A stretch of 64,000 bases of DNA, taken from NCBI GenBank assembly GCA_963662675.2, contig CAXXHP010000001.1, positions 248,001 to 312,000 of the forward strand, read 5' to 3'. The notes under the pieces were generated by a model. The model was not told where the DNA came from, searched no databases, and worked only from the letters and a program-made list of their open reading frames with translations. Shown in pieces: positions 1-10,200 of this stretch (its first letter is position 1; the number at the start of each line of letters is the position of its first letter). The stretch comes from G963662675 sp963662675 (GTDB lineage Bacteria > Bacteroidota > Bacteroidia > Bacteroidales > Prolixibacteraceae). A program made the translations under genes and the position numbers.

Positions 1-1596
1 ATTGGCTACATACTCGAACCAATTGTAATCGGCATTTGATTCTGATATCTTCCCGTTTCCTGAAGCATATAGTCCTACATAAAGACCGGTATGACTTCCT
101 ATTGTTTCTGAACTCAGGAATTTTGCATCAGCAGTTTCAATATTTGTATACTCATCATCTCCTTGAGAATAAGCAAATGTATAGGTTGATCTTTCTCCTT
201 TAATTCTCAAATTAACCGGGCCATCTTTAAGTTCAACTTCCTCTGATTCATATGTTGTTTGGCCAAAGTTCAACTTTACGATCAAGACCCTTTTCCCATT
301 TTTTCTAGTGATTATCATATCATAATGTGCGTCATTCTGAACCAATACTACGCCAGCCTCTTCATTGTCATTATTCGGTTTAAAATCGAGTTGGGTTGTG
401 GCTGTATAGTACATGTCAGTTACCCTGCGCCCAACAAAAGTTAAACTATTCCTTGTATTTATAGTTTCAGCAGTACCTTTTAAACGCAGATATCCTAAAC
501 GTTCACTAAGAGAGAAATTATCATTTTCAGGTAGCTGTATATAGTTCCATTCCAGTCCAAGCTCATCATTTTCGAAATCTGTTCGTGTTGATTTTTCAGG
601 AAATGGGTGTAATGGAAGTGTTGGGCATGTCATATCAATAGTTGCTGTACCATTGCCATTTACAACAGGCCAGCCATTTTTAGGCCACGCAACAGGAGCC
701 AAACATGTTTCCCGTCCATTTGTATGGTGCAAAGGAGAAGCTACAGAGCGATATCCATGGAAAAGAATCCACCAGGAATCGTCATGAGCTTGTATTATAT
801 CAGCATGTCCTACTCCCTGAATGGGATTTCCCTGACCGGCAGCATTCGCATGAGCCAAAATTGGATTCGCAGGATTATCGATGTATGGACCCCATATGCT
901 ATGGCTGCGTGCAATAGTTTCATGGTGTCCATCTTCAGTACCACCTTCTGCTGCCATCAGGTAATAAAAACCATCTTTTTTATAAATATGAGGACCTTCA
1001 GCATAGCGTCCACCTGTTCCATTCCAGACCTTACGTCCTTCAGTTAATAGTTCTCCTTTTTCCAGATTTATCTCATATAAAACCATTGGGGAAGAAATAA
1101 CATAGGCTTTCCCATCATCATCCCAAAAGAGGTCAGGGTCAATTCCTCCAAGGTCTTTTAGCCATATAGGATCTGACCAGGGACCTGCAGGATTTTTAGC
1201 TGTCACGTAGAAATTACCACCTGTTCCTCCCATATTGGTCGTGATCATATAAAATGTATTTTCATGATAACGGATTGTTGCTGCAAAAATATTTAACCCT
1301 TGGGGAAGTTGATCTTCACTGTGAATACAATGTCCTATTTGCTCCCAATTGACCAAATCTTTACTGTGAAATACAGGTACTCCAGGGAAATATTGAAAGG
1401 TACTTGTGATAAGGTAATAATCATCTCCAACTCGACAAACACTCGGGTCTGAATAAAACCCGGGAATAACAGGGTTGTTATAAGTCACTTGCAAGTCAGG
1501 ATCTGGTAAAACTGAAAATGGATTCCTTCCTCCAAATCCTTGTGCAAATAATGTGGCGCAGGAAAAAATGAAGAAAATAGTTAGTCGTGTTCTCAT
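1..1596 (-). CDS. Glycoside hydrolase family 43 (beta-xylosidase/arabinofuranosidase type), cut at window edge
   Basis: Secreted GH43 enzyme expected to remove xylose or arabinose from xylan oligosaccharides. I translated it from the ATG at 1596; 532 codons are present and the frame is still open at base 1, so roughly the last 15-20 residues are missing, judging from the paralogue at 14646-16298. A signal peptide ends near residue 19 (LFAQ). The five-bladed propeller has the family residues: base D50 in YSDPS, pKa-modulating D153 in GIDPDLF and acid E200 in YAEGPH. A C-terminal beta-sandwich (GH43_C2/DUF1349-like) fills roughly residues 320-532. It is the last visible gene of the SusC/SusD-led locus, 43 bases after the preceding GH43. 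Substrate specificity cannot be read from sequence. Confidence 0.93.
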   Translation of the reverse strand, partial: MRTRLTIFFIFSCATLFAQGFGGRNPFSVLPDPDLQVTYNNPVIPGFYSDPSVCRVGDDYYLITSTFQYFPGVPVFHSKDLVNWEQIGHCIHSEDQLPQGLNIFAATIRYHENTFYMITTNMGGTGGNFYVTAKNPAGPWSDPIWLKDLGGIDPDLFWDDDGKAYVISSPMVLYEINLEKGELLTEGRKVWNGTGGRYAEGPHIYKKDGFYYLMAAEGGTEDGHHETIARSHSIWGPYIDNPANPILAHANAAGQGNPIQGVGHADIIQAHDDSWWILFHGYRSVASPLHHTNGRETCLAPVAWPKNGWPVVNGNGTATIDMTCPTLPLHPFPEKSTRTDFENDELGLEWNYIQLPENDNFSLSERLGYLRLKGTAETINTRNSLTFVGRRVTDMYYTATTQLDFKPNNDNEEAGVVLVQNDAHYDMIITRKNGKRVLIVKLNFGQTTYESEEVELKDGPVNLRIKGERSTYTFAYSQGDDEYTNIETADAKFLSSETIGSHTGLYVGLYASGNGKISESNADYNWFEYVAN

Positions 1597-1639
1597 AATT
1601 CTATAGTTAGTTTTAATCTACATTTCATTTATTCAACTT

Positions 1640-3658
1640 TTAATATGTACTAAACCCAAACTGGTCAATTTTGCATATTTCTCCTTCATTTTCAGAATTC
1701 ATTACAAAATATACGGCATGTTTTCCAGTAACTTGTTTGTCCATGCTTGAGCTTATCCATTTCCAAACAGTACCGTCAGTAGCTATCTCTTTTTGATCTG
1801 CTTCCTCAACTGCTTGTTCTGTAACATTAGCAGTCCCAATTAAAGTTCCTCCCATTTCCGCAGAAGGTGCATCAATAAATACCATTAAAGAACCATCAAC
1901 ATCTTTAGCTTCTTTAGTAACAAGCAGGTTGAGCGCTACATTTTGTTGGTTGCCAAAATCAAGGTATTTATAGCCAGCCACATGGCTGTTTCGAAGGTTT
2001 GCCAAAGGAGCGGCATGCGTTTTTGTACTGTCGATACCATAAACGACATAAGCTGCTGTTGTATCTACTCCTTGTCCTGAAGCCGGCTCATCTATGCCAG
2101 CTGTAAGGTAACATACAATCCCTGCATTCCATACTTTATATGCATCAAGAGAACCAGCCGCCCCGGAAGAAGTCATTTCCATTGGGCTTATGATTGGTTT
2201 GTCACCATCATATGTTACATCCAGTTTTTCCATGATTCCCTGTCGGCCACCTCTCCCAACACCAGAATGCCTGTGCCCAAAAATGAACCACTCACCATTT
2301 ATTTTTGCCATCCCACCATGGTTGTTGTTGTGTGGGTAAGTTGGGACACTTGTAAATTCTATTTCACCTGTTTCACTATTACGGACATAACGCCCGCTTG
2401 TGTCGCTAATTACATTTCCCTTGTTACCTGATGTCACACCATCATCCGCATTTTTAACATTTACAATGTCTTTTCCATTCAATCCATTATCACCATAATG
2501 CCAGGTGCCCATCAAATCGTAGGTGTAAGCATATGCTAATGTTGAGTTATATTCGGCAGGGTTTTCGCCCTCACTATCGTATTCTGTGGCTACATAAACC
2601 ATAATATAAGCACCGGTGTCAGGGTCTCTTCGAAGGGAAGTTCCTTCATATACAGGCAAAAACAAATTTTTATCGGTAGGGCACCAGCTAATGCTTTCCA
2701 CTCCTTCAGAAGGATCTTTCTTCATTTTATAGATTATTGCGATCTGTCTCATACCGCTTGTATAACCATCAACTTCTTTTGCCGCTTTTACTTCCTCCGG
2801 CATGGTAGTAATTGGATCAGCTAATACCTCAGGTTCTGAATCATCTTGTCCCCCAAAACCACCAGGACCTCTTGGCATTGAACTTGGACCACTGGATGAC
2901 CCCATGATATACATTTCACCATTTTCTATATAAATTACCGGATCGAATATACTTGATGAAGCAAAAGCAAATAATGAACCTTCCCTTCCTGCTCCTTCCG
3001 CATCAAAGCGGCCTGCAGGACTATCTGATCTGCGTAAAGTAACTCTTGTGAAAACTTCAGGGATGGTTATGTAATAGGTGTCGGTATATACATCATAATC
3101 AGTATCGGGGGCAAACAAAGAAAAAATTCCTGAATTGTTATCTTCGTAAATAATGCCCTCGTAGCGCCAATCGCTTAAATCATATACCGGAGCCGACCAG
3201 GTTACATAATTCAACCCACAAAAATTGGTACCTTCACTAATATCATGAGACCCATATACATATACCCGCCATTCATTGTCATCTTCTGACCAGAAAACAT
3301 GGGGCTCACCATCAGGAACATGCTCCCATAATGGCATATATGGGTTGGTTGCACCAGCATGGTCTACAGGTTTGCCAGTTTTAGGGTTAACTTTATAAAC
3401 AAGCGGATCGGTTGTATAAGAATATTCTGCCCCACATTCATCACAAACATACCGGCGATATCCCCCGGTAGAGTCCGTTGCCTGAACATAGGTGTCCAAA
3501 TCCAGGTGATAACTGTAGGTGTGTTCACACATGCGGTAGGGTGATATTTCTTCGTCCCCTGATTGAGTTCCAATCCTTTCAGCAAACAAACTTCCAGACA
3601 GAGAAAAGAAGAATGCAAGAAGGATCAATGGAATAGATTTTTTGAGGTTTAAAATCAT
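1640..3658 (-). CDS. GH43-like secreted protein with N-terminal CxxH/CxxC module and C-terminal CBM6-like domain
   Basis: Probable exported glycoside hydrolase of the GH43/GH117 propeller clan. A signal peptide ends near residue 26 (SLFAE). Residues about 43-82 hold a CEH ... CDEC pair, which resembles a small zinc-binding or Cys/His repeat module and is not part of the usual GH43 fold. The propeller starts at NPYMPLWEHVPDGEPHVF, followed by VYVYGSHDI. At the usual base position this subgroup shows Glu (GEPHVF) where classical GH43 has Asp. Around residues 275-290 a Gly/Pro/Asp-rich insert (GPGGFGGQDD) interrupts the domain. Residues about 550-672 look like a CBM6-type beta-sandwich (MVFIDAPSAEMGG, GKHAVYFVM). 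It lies 44 bases after the upstream lipoprotein GH43. Substrate is unknown. Confidence 0.8.
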   Translation of the reverse strand: MILNLKKSIPLILLAFFFSLSGSLFAERIGTQSGDEEISPYRMCEHTYSYHLDLDTYVQATDSTGGYRRYVCDECGAEYSYTTDPLVYKVNPKTGKPVDHAGATNPYMPLWEHVPDGEPHVFWSEDDNEWRVYVYGSHDISEGTNFCGLNYVTWSAPVYDLSDWRYEGIIYEDNNSGIFSLFAPDTDYDVYTDTYYITIPEVFTRVTLRRSDSPAGRFDAEGAGREGSLFAFASSSIFDPVIYIENGEMYIMGSSSGPSSMPRGPGGFGGQDDSEPEVLADPITTMPEEVKAAKEVDGYTSGMRQIAIIYKMKKDPSEGVESISWCPTDKNLFLPVYEGTSLRRDPDTGAYIMVYVATEYDSEGENPAEYNSTLAYAYTYDLMGTWHYGDNGLNGKDIVNVKNADDGVTSGNKGNVISDTSGRYVRNSETGEIEFTSVPTYPHNNNHGGMAKINGEWFIFGHRHSGVGRGGRQGIMEKLDVTYDGDKPIISPMEMTSSGAAGSLDAYKVWNAGIVCYLTAGIDEPASGQGVDTTAAYVVYGIDSTKTHAAPLANLRNSHVAGYKYLDFGNQQNVALNLLVTKEAKDVDGSLMVFIDAPSAEMGGTLIGTANVTEQAVEEADQKEIATDGTVWKWISSSMDKQVTGKHAVYFVMNSENEGEICKIDQFGFSTY

Positions 3659-3702
3659 TTTATATTTTTTTGATTAATAGAATGTTATTATCTAGGTTAA
3701 TG

Positions 3703-5499
3703 TTATTCAATTTCAGTAATTTCAAATCCTTTTGTAATTCCTGTTTCATTAAATGAATCAATACTTATATAGTAAGAAACGCCTTTATTTAAAGTGGTTA
3801 AACGAAAAGAGTTTTCACCATAAACCATTATGGAGCTATATAATTTTTCAGGAGAAATTCCATAGTTAATTACATGCCCGGTTGCTGAATCATCTTTCCC
3901 CCATTTTATATTTGCCCTTCTTGTATCATTATCACGTTCCACAACTATATCTGAAACCTCATTAGGCATTTCCCCTCTTTTGTTCCCAAAAATCCGAAGG
4001 TCGTAAATAGAAAATTTACCATCAGGTACTTTAACATTTTCAACCTTAATATATTTTGCATTTACCGGAACATCCAATTCTATATATTCATGACAGGCAT
4101 CCCTGTCATTATTACTTTTATCTATAATAACTTCCCATTCTTGTTGGTCATTAGATGCAAGAACTTTATAGCAGTAAATATTTTTATTCTTTGTTTCAGG
4201 TCCAAGATTTGCATTCTGGTCTGCAAAATTTAACTGGATTGCATTTATCGTAACATCGTTACTTAATTCAACACTAAGCCATTCATCGGCATCTCCTGTT
4301 TCTGCAGACCACCATTTTTGAATATCTTCATCAAAAGCATTTGAAACCGGAAATTCTTTTAAAGAAGATGAAGCGTTTGCATTTTTATTATATGATAATA
4401 ACATCCATCCTTTAAACAAACTTCCTGTTTCAATATCAATTTTACGATCGGGCATAATCGTTGGATAATCACCAAAAGCAGTAATTGTACGAAGTACACC
4501 ATCTTTATCAAAATAGGCAGGGAATAATCCGATTCGTCTCTCAAAATTATGGCGAATAGATATTTGCTGAGTAGCTATATGCCAATAATTACCATATTTA
4601 TCCTGAAAAGTGCTACTATGACCTGCACCACGGATAAAGCCTTCAGGCTTATATGAAAATGGACTATAATCTTCATATTCATATGGGCCAAAAGGTGAGT
4701 CTGATGTATAAACACCATCAGCATAAGACCTGTATTCTGTGCCTGGGGTTGCAAACTGGAAGTAATACTTGTCGTTATACTTAGTCAACCAAGACCCTTC
4801 GTTACAACCATTTCGCTCAATTTCATTGTACTCTCCCGGATTTTCCCATCCGTGTTCCTGTGGATTGTGAGGAACAACATCTAAAGGTTCCCCAACAGGC
4901 TGAAAACTGTTATCTAATTTTACAATTTTTAAGGGTTCATCTTCACTCATGGAAAGACCATACGCACTATATAATTCACCTTCATCGTCTTCAAAAAAAC
5001 AGGCATCATTCATGGTAAGGGATAGGGAATCCCCTAATGGTTTCCAATTGTCGGTAAAAGGATCTGGGTTATAATATACATAGTCAGTTGCACCCATTGA
5101 ATTTCCTTTAAAAAATACAGTATCACCCCGGGCTATAACAGCAGGTGCATAATTATCTACCGGCATACTTTCTATGGGTATGAAGTTCCAGTCATGCATA
5201 TCATTGGAATACCAATAACCTCCGGAATGGGAAGCAAATAGTAAATATTTGTCATTATAAAGCATAATTACGGGATCCGCTGCTTCCCGATATGGTTTCA
5301 GCAATTCAGCTTTTTTCTTTGCCTGCTCAATTGCAAGTGAATCCATTCCTGGATGACTTCTTGGGGTATTGGCCTGAAAGCGATAATTGATATCTACAGG
5401 ATTACAGTAAGTCAGTGTTGACTTTTCTATAACCTTTGCTCCTTTTTCTGAACAGCTAGCAATAACTAATAACGCAAAAAATACAGATAGTAATTTCAT
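3703..5499 (-). CDS. GH43 lipoprotein with F5/8-type C (discoidin) and Fn3 domains
   Basis: Surface or periplasmic lipoprotein glycosidase. The first 16 residues form a lipoprotein signal with lipobox IASC. The GH43 propeller spans about residues 30-350, with base Asp in EAADPVIMLY and acid Glu in NGCNEGSWLTKY. A discoidin domain (about 365-510), a likely carbohydrate-binding module, follows, with SNAFDEDIQKWWSAETGD and KYIKVENVKV. A short Fn3-like domain closes the protein. It is the first enzyme gene after susD, separated by a 72-base gap that contains a strong hairpin. It probably acts on side-chain arabinose or xylose, but this is inferred from family and context only. Confidence 0.88.
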   Translation of the reverse strand: MKLLSVFFALLVIASCSEKGAKVIEKSTLTYCNPVDINYRFQANTPRSHPGMDSLAIEQAKKKAELLKPYREAADPVIMLYNDKYLLFASHSGGYWYSNDMHDWNFIPIESMPVDNYAPAVIARGDTVFFKGNSMGATDYVYYNPDPFTDNWKPLGDSLSLTMNDACFFEDDEGELYSAYGLSMSEDEPLKIVKLDNSFQPVGEPLDVVPHNPQEHGWENPGEYNEIERNGCNEGSWLTKYNDKYYFQFATPGTEYRSYADGVYTSDSPFGPYEYEDYSPFSYKPEGFIRGAGHSSTFQDKYGNYWHIATQQISIRHNFERRIGLFPAYFDKDGVLRTITAFGDYPTIMPDRKIDIETGSLFKGWMLLSYNKNANASSSLKEFPVSNAFDEDIQKWWSAETGDADEWLSVELSNDVTINAIQLNFADQNANLGPETKNKNIYCYKVLASNDQQEWEVIIDKSNNDRDACHEYIELDVPVNAKYIKVENVKVPDGKFSIYDLRIFGNKRGEMPNEVSDIVVERDNDTRRANIKWGKDDSATGHVINYGISPEKLYSSIMVYGENSFRLTTLNKGVSYYISIDSFNETGITKGFEITEIE

Positions 5500-5530
5500 T
5501 TTAGTATAGGTTTAAGTTAACTAAAGAGAC

Positions 5531-5563
5531 AAGAGAGCACCAAATGAACTTTAGCACTCTCTT
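5531..5563 (-). promoter_or_regulatory. Intergenic hairpin after susD
   Basis: The 10-base arms 5531-5540 and 5554-5563 pair completely if two G-U pairs are allowed, around a 13-base loop. The stem starts nine bases after the susD stop and is followed by only a weak T run (CTCTTTAG). It could protect the 3' end of susCD mRNA or partly terminate transcription so that transporter mRNA exceeds enzyme mRNA. Confidence 0.6.
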
Positions 5564-5571
5564 TCTTTAAA

Positions 5572-7212
5572 TTACCATCCGTTATTTTGAACTAAATTAG
5601 GATTTGATTGCAACTCTATAAGAGGATATGGAAATACTTCATTTTTCCCTTCAACAAAGCCATCACTTCCTGTTGTGTAAGATTCAACCCTCCATTGATC
5701 TTTGCTTTGAATCTCGGTACTACCATCCTGATAGCCATAAAACGCATAAATCGTTTTACCTTTATCCGATAATACAGTAGGAGCATCTCCCCAACGAACA
5801 AGATCTAAGAAACGTTCACCTTCAAAATAAAGTTCTGCTCTTCTTTCATCTTTTACATCATCTAGGGTATATGAACTTAAAGCATCCAATCCTGCTCTTG
5901 TCCTAACTTCATTCAATGCTTCCAAGCCGTCTGAAGTTCCAAGAGCTGCTTCAGCATACATCAGCAATACTTCAGCATAACGCATAAACTTACCATTATT
6001 ATGGTAACGGAAACTGAAAAATACAGCCTGCCCAGCTATTTTATTTTCAGCATAAGGCATTTCTTTAATACGGAAATAGCCTGCATTATTTTGCAATGGT
6101 GGATTATAAACCCCTTTACGTCCATAAGTGGTATATGAGAATCTTGACTCATCCAACAATTCTTCATAAGCACACAATGTTCCGTTAAAACGATCCGATA
6201 AAGTCCCATCGGTACGACGTTCATGTTCCTCCATAAACTCACCGAATTTTTTGGAAACTGCACCATATCCCCAACCTGATTCTGGGATCATTTCATCAGG
6301 GATTACAACATATTCACTTCGATATCCATAAAAGACTCCCCTCATATCACCCTGATCACTATTTGTTGTTGGATCATTAGCAATATTATATTCAAAAATA
6401 TTTTCTTTACTGAAATCTGAAGTGTAATAATTTAGGTCATCAAAATTGTCAATAAGGCCATATAAATTTGAATCAATTACTTTTGACTTTAAAGTACTGG
6501 CAGCTTCACTGTTTTTTCCCTGAATTAGTTGTGATTTTCCCAGATAAGCAAAAGCAGCTTCTTTAGTTAATCGTCCTCCAATTTCAGTTTGCTCGTCAAT
6601 ACCTGACTTTGAAGGGAGGACACTTGCAGCTTCAGTAAGCTGTTGTTCAATCCATGTCCATGATGTTTCGGCAGGTGTGTTTGGCATTTTTAATTCATCT
6701 GAACCTAACACATGGTCTACCAATGGAGGATTCCCCCATAAACGGACTAAGTACATCATAGATATAGCCCTCATAGCTTTTGCTTCCGCGATCACCCTTT
6801 GTTTCATCTCAGTATCATCCGGAAGGTTCTCAACAATCATATTAGACCAGTATATTACCTGATAAAATCCAGTCCAAAGTGTTTCGTACAAACTCATCTC
6901 CGATGTTGTTTCGAAAGTATTAAGTAATTGGTATGTTGAAGCGTTATCAGTAAAAGTAGCTCCACTATAACCATCATCAGAAATGGTATTCATCATAATT
7001 CGATATACCATATCTAGACTACTAAAACCTGAACCATGTAACCGATTATATACTGCTGCGATCAATTGCTCAGCCTCATCATCATTGGCATTGGCATATA
7101 CTAAATCTGTGCTTTTTACTCCCTTTTGTGTTATATCAAGAGGATCTTCGTTACATGAATATTGAAAGATACCAACAACCAAGGCAAGTATTAAAACTAT
7201 ATATTTTTTCAT
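5572..7212 (-). CDS. susD: SusD/RagB-family outer-membrane glycan-binding lipoprotein
   Basis: Surface lipoprotein that captures oligosaccharides and lids the partner SusC channel. I start it at the ATG at 7212 (MKKYIVLIL, 546 residues), not at the in-frame TTG at 7230, because the ATG directly begins the lipoprotein signal (lipobox FQYSC) and AAGG lies just upstream. TPR-like helices lie in the N-terminal half, and the C-terminal half has the usual family motifs (RYAEVLLMYAEA, LNEVRTRAGL, ERRAELYFEGERFLDLVRWG). It follows susC by 18 bases. Symbol is used for family; the ligand is inferred to be a xylan fragment from neighbouring enzymes. Confidence 0.95.
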   Translation of the reverse strand: MKKYIVLILALVVGIFQYSCNEDPLDITQKGVKSTDLVYANANDDEAEQLIAAVYNRLHGSGFSSLDMVYRIMMNTISDDGYSGATFTDNASTYQLLNTFETTSEMSLYETLWTGFYQVIYWSNMIVENLPDDTEMKQRVIAEAKAMRAISMMYLVRLWGNPPLVDHVLGSDELKMPNTPAETSWTWIEQQLTEAASVLPSKSGIDEQTEIGGRLTKEAAFAYLGKSQLIQGKNSEAASTLKSKVIDSNLYGLIDNFDDLNYYTSDFSKENIFEYNIANDPTTNSDQGDMRGVFYGYRSEYVVIPDEMIPESGWGYGAVSKKFGEFMEEHERRTDGTLSDRFNGTLCAYEELLDESRFSYTTYGRKGVYNPPLQNNAGYFRIKEMPYAENKIAGQAVFFSFRYHNNGKFMRYAEVLLMYAEAALGTSDGLEALNEVRTRAGLDALSSYTLDDVKDERRAELYFEGERFLDLVRWGDAPTVLSDKGKTIYAFYGYQDGSTEIQSKDQWRVESYTTGSDGFVEGKNEVFPYPLIELQSNPNLVQNNGW

Positions 7213-7230
7213 AACCTTAAATTTTTTCAA

Positions 7231-10200
7231 TTAAAACGATACGTTTACACCAATTAAAGCCTCCCTTGGAATTGGAGTAGAACCCATATCCAGTCCTAAC
7301 CCTTGGCTAGTAGAGAATCTTGTTTCTGGATCCATTCCTGGGTAGGAAGAGAACGTAACCCAGTTTTCAAGTGAAACATAAATACGAGCAGTGGATACAG
7401 GCATATTTTTCAATAAACTTTTTGATAGATTATAACCCAATTGGATTTGTTTAACCCTGAAGAAGTCACCACTAAACACCATCGCATCAGACAAGAAGTA
7501 TTTATCATCCATGGTTGGTTTTGGTCGTGATGCATTTATATTTGTGGTTGTCCACCTATCGTCATATAAAAATTTATTGCGGTTTACAGCAGCTGAGTAT
7601 TGGTTTGACAACGAGTAGAAGATTTCAGAACCATATGAACCTGTTCCGTAAATACTAAAATCAAAATTTTTATAGTCTAGGCTTAATGTAATACCATAAG
7701 TAAAGTCTGGAATACCAGAACCTATTAATGTTTTATCATTATCATCTATTACACCATCAGGAGTCCTGTCATTATAAATAGCATCTCCATTTTCAGGATC
7801 AATGCCAGTTACTTCGTATCCCCTCATATACCATAATGGTAACCCTTCTTCAAAATAGGTAATTGTTCCAAAAGATGGTCCCGAACCTGCTATTCGAGTA
7901 CCCTCTCCTAAGTATTCTTTCACATTATTTGTGACAGTAGCAAGGTTCCCGTTGATACTGTAGTTCAAGGCACCAATATTGTCCTTCCATCCAAGATCAA
8001 ATTCAAAACCATGGTTATGAATAATCCCAACATTTCGATACATTGAAGAAGTACCTGAAATCAAAGATGGGGTTGTATTGATTAGCATTCCACTCGTATT
8101 TTTACTATAAAAATCTGTTGCAAAGGTTAGTTTATCATCGAAAAGCCTCATGTCAATACCTAAGTCAACCTGTTTTGAAGTTTCCCACTCTAATTCATTA
8201 TTTTGTAAAAAGGTGCTTGGGTGAAGCCCTACTAGTAATTGAATATCGTTCATGCTATAATTATTTCCGGTTAACATGGAACTTGCATATTGATATCCAC
8301 TTAGGTTACTGATATTACCATTAATACCATAAGAACCACGTAATTTCAAATAAGAAAGAATATCGCTATCCATATCTTTTAAGAACTGCTCGTTACTTAT
8401 AGTCCATCCAGCTGAGACAGAAGGGAAATATCCCCAACTATTTGTAATAGCGAGTTTCGAAGAATCATAAGCATCGGCACGGAAATTAACCTGCACATTA
8501 TATTTTTCATCATAACTCCATCCTAAACGTCCATAATATGCAATTTGTGTATTTTCATTTGTTGCACCACTGATATCATCATTGGCACCAGATGTTGAAT
8601 AATCCAGATAACGGAAATTTTCATCTAAGCTTTCTAAAGCATCTGTCGTAACACTCTGTGATTTATAAGTCGATTCGATATAAGACATACCTGCCATGGC
8701 AGTAAAGTCATTCTTGCCAACAGTAATGTTATAATTAGCAAAATTTTCCCACTGATAATAAAATGAATTGTTTTGACCAACACTAAGGGAAGGTGCAGTA
8801 CTGGCATATTGACCATTCGCCCAGTATGGTTTTTCGTAAGTGTAACTATTACCAGTTCCAATCCGGTATCCTAAACGGGAAGTAATGACCAGGCCTTCAA
8901 CGGGTGCTAATTCACCATAAACTGTTCCGTTAATGTTCATCCCATCTGAGTTTGAATCCTGAAAATCCAACATGGCCATTGGGTTCCAAGTTCGAAGGAT
9001 CATGTATGGTGATACTCCGAAATACTTACCTCCCGAATTATGCAAAACATTATATCCGGCATTTATTGCATTATTAACAACATCTGGTATATCTGACTCT
9101 GATTCATATACAACTGGTGTCAATGGATCATAATAACTAACAGCTCCAGTAATGGAAGTTCTCTCAGCACTAGAGTCATTGTAAGCTTTTTGTTTATATC
9201 TACTAATATTTGTAGTAGTTCCGACTTTCAAGTAATCTGTAATTTGATAACCTCCGTTTATTTGTGATGAAATTCGTTGATAAGTGTCCTTACCTCCAAT
9301 TAGCGTCCCATCGGCATCGTTATAGGATAATGAAACATGATAGTTACCTCTGTCGCTGCCTCCTTCAAATCCAACGGTGTGACTTTGTTTAAAACCTTTG
9401 TCAAACATTACATCTGCCCAATCAGTATCTGTAACACCATCGTAGTTATTATCGAAGTATTCCTGATCAAAAAATCCTCCTTCTGTAAGGAAGTTGATAT
9501 ACTCTTCAGCATTTAAGAGATCTGCTCTTACATCAACTGAAGACGAAGAATAATTTCCATAATAATAGAATTTCCCCTCACCTTTTGAGCCTGATTTTGT
9601 AGTAATCAATACTACCCCATTACCTGCCTCAGCACCATAAATAGCAGCAGATGCTCCATCTTTCAAAATCTCAATAGACTCAATGTTGTTTACATCTAAG
9701 TAACCTATGCTTGAAACTTTTAATCCATCTACAATATACAATGGGTCTGAGCTTCCTATAGAACTGAAGCCACGGACTCTAATAGAAGTTTCTTCTCCTG
9801 GTTGACCTGATGTTTGAACGAGTTGGACACCTGCCACCTTCCCCTGTAAGGCCTGACCAACTGATTGTGATGACCTGTTAGCAAGATCTTCTGATTTTAC
9901 GGAAGAAATAGCACCTGTTATGTTACTCTTCTTTTGAACACCATAACCAACCGCGACAACTTCATCTAAACCAATAGTCTCTTCTTCCATTACTACATTA
10001 ATTGTAGTTTGATTTTGGAAACTGATCTCTTGTGAAATCATCCCTACAAATGAAAATGACAATACTCCATCAGATGGTATATTGGAGATTGTATAATTTC
10101 CATCAAAGTCTGAAATAGTACCCATAGTTGTCCCTTTTACTACAACGGTAACACCGGGTAAAGGCTCTCCATGTACATCAGTCACTTTTCCTGAAATAGA

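Noticed and set aside
705..1047. Two overlapping plus-strand ORFs
   Set aside because: They lie antisense inside the GH43 gene, have no recognisable domain and no ribosome site.
7213..7230. TTG start of susD at 7230
   Set aside because: The ATG at 7212 begins the lipoprotein signal directly and has AAGG before it.
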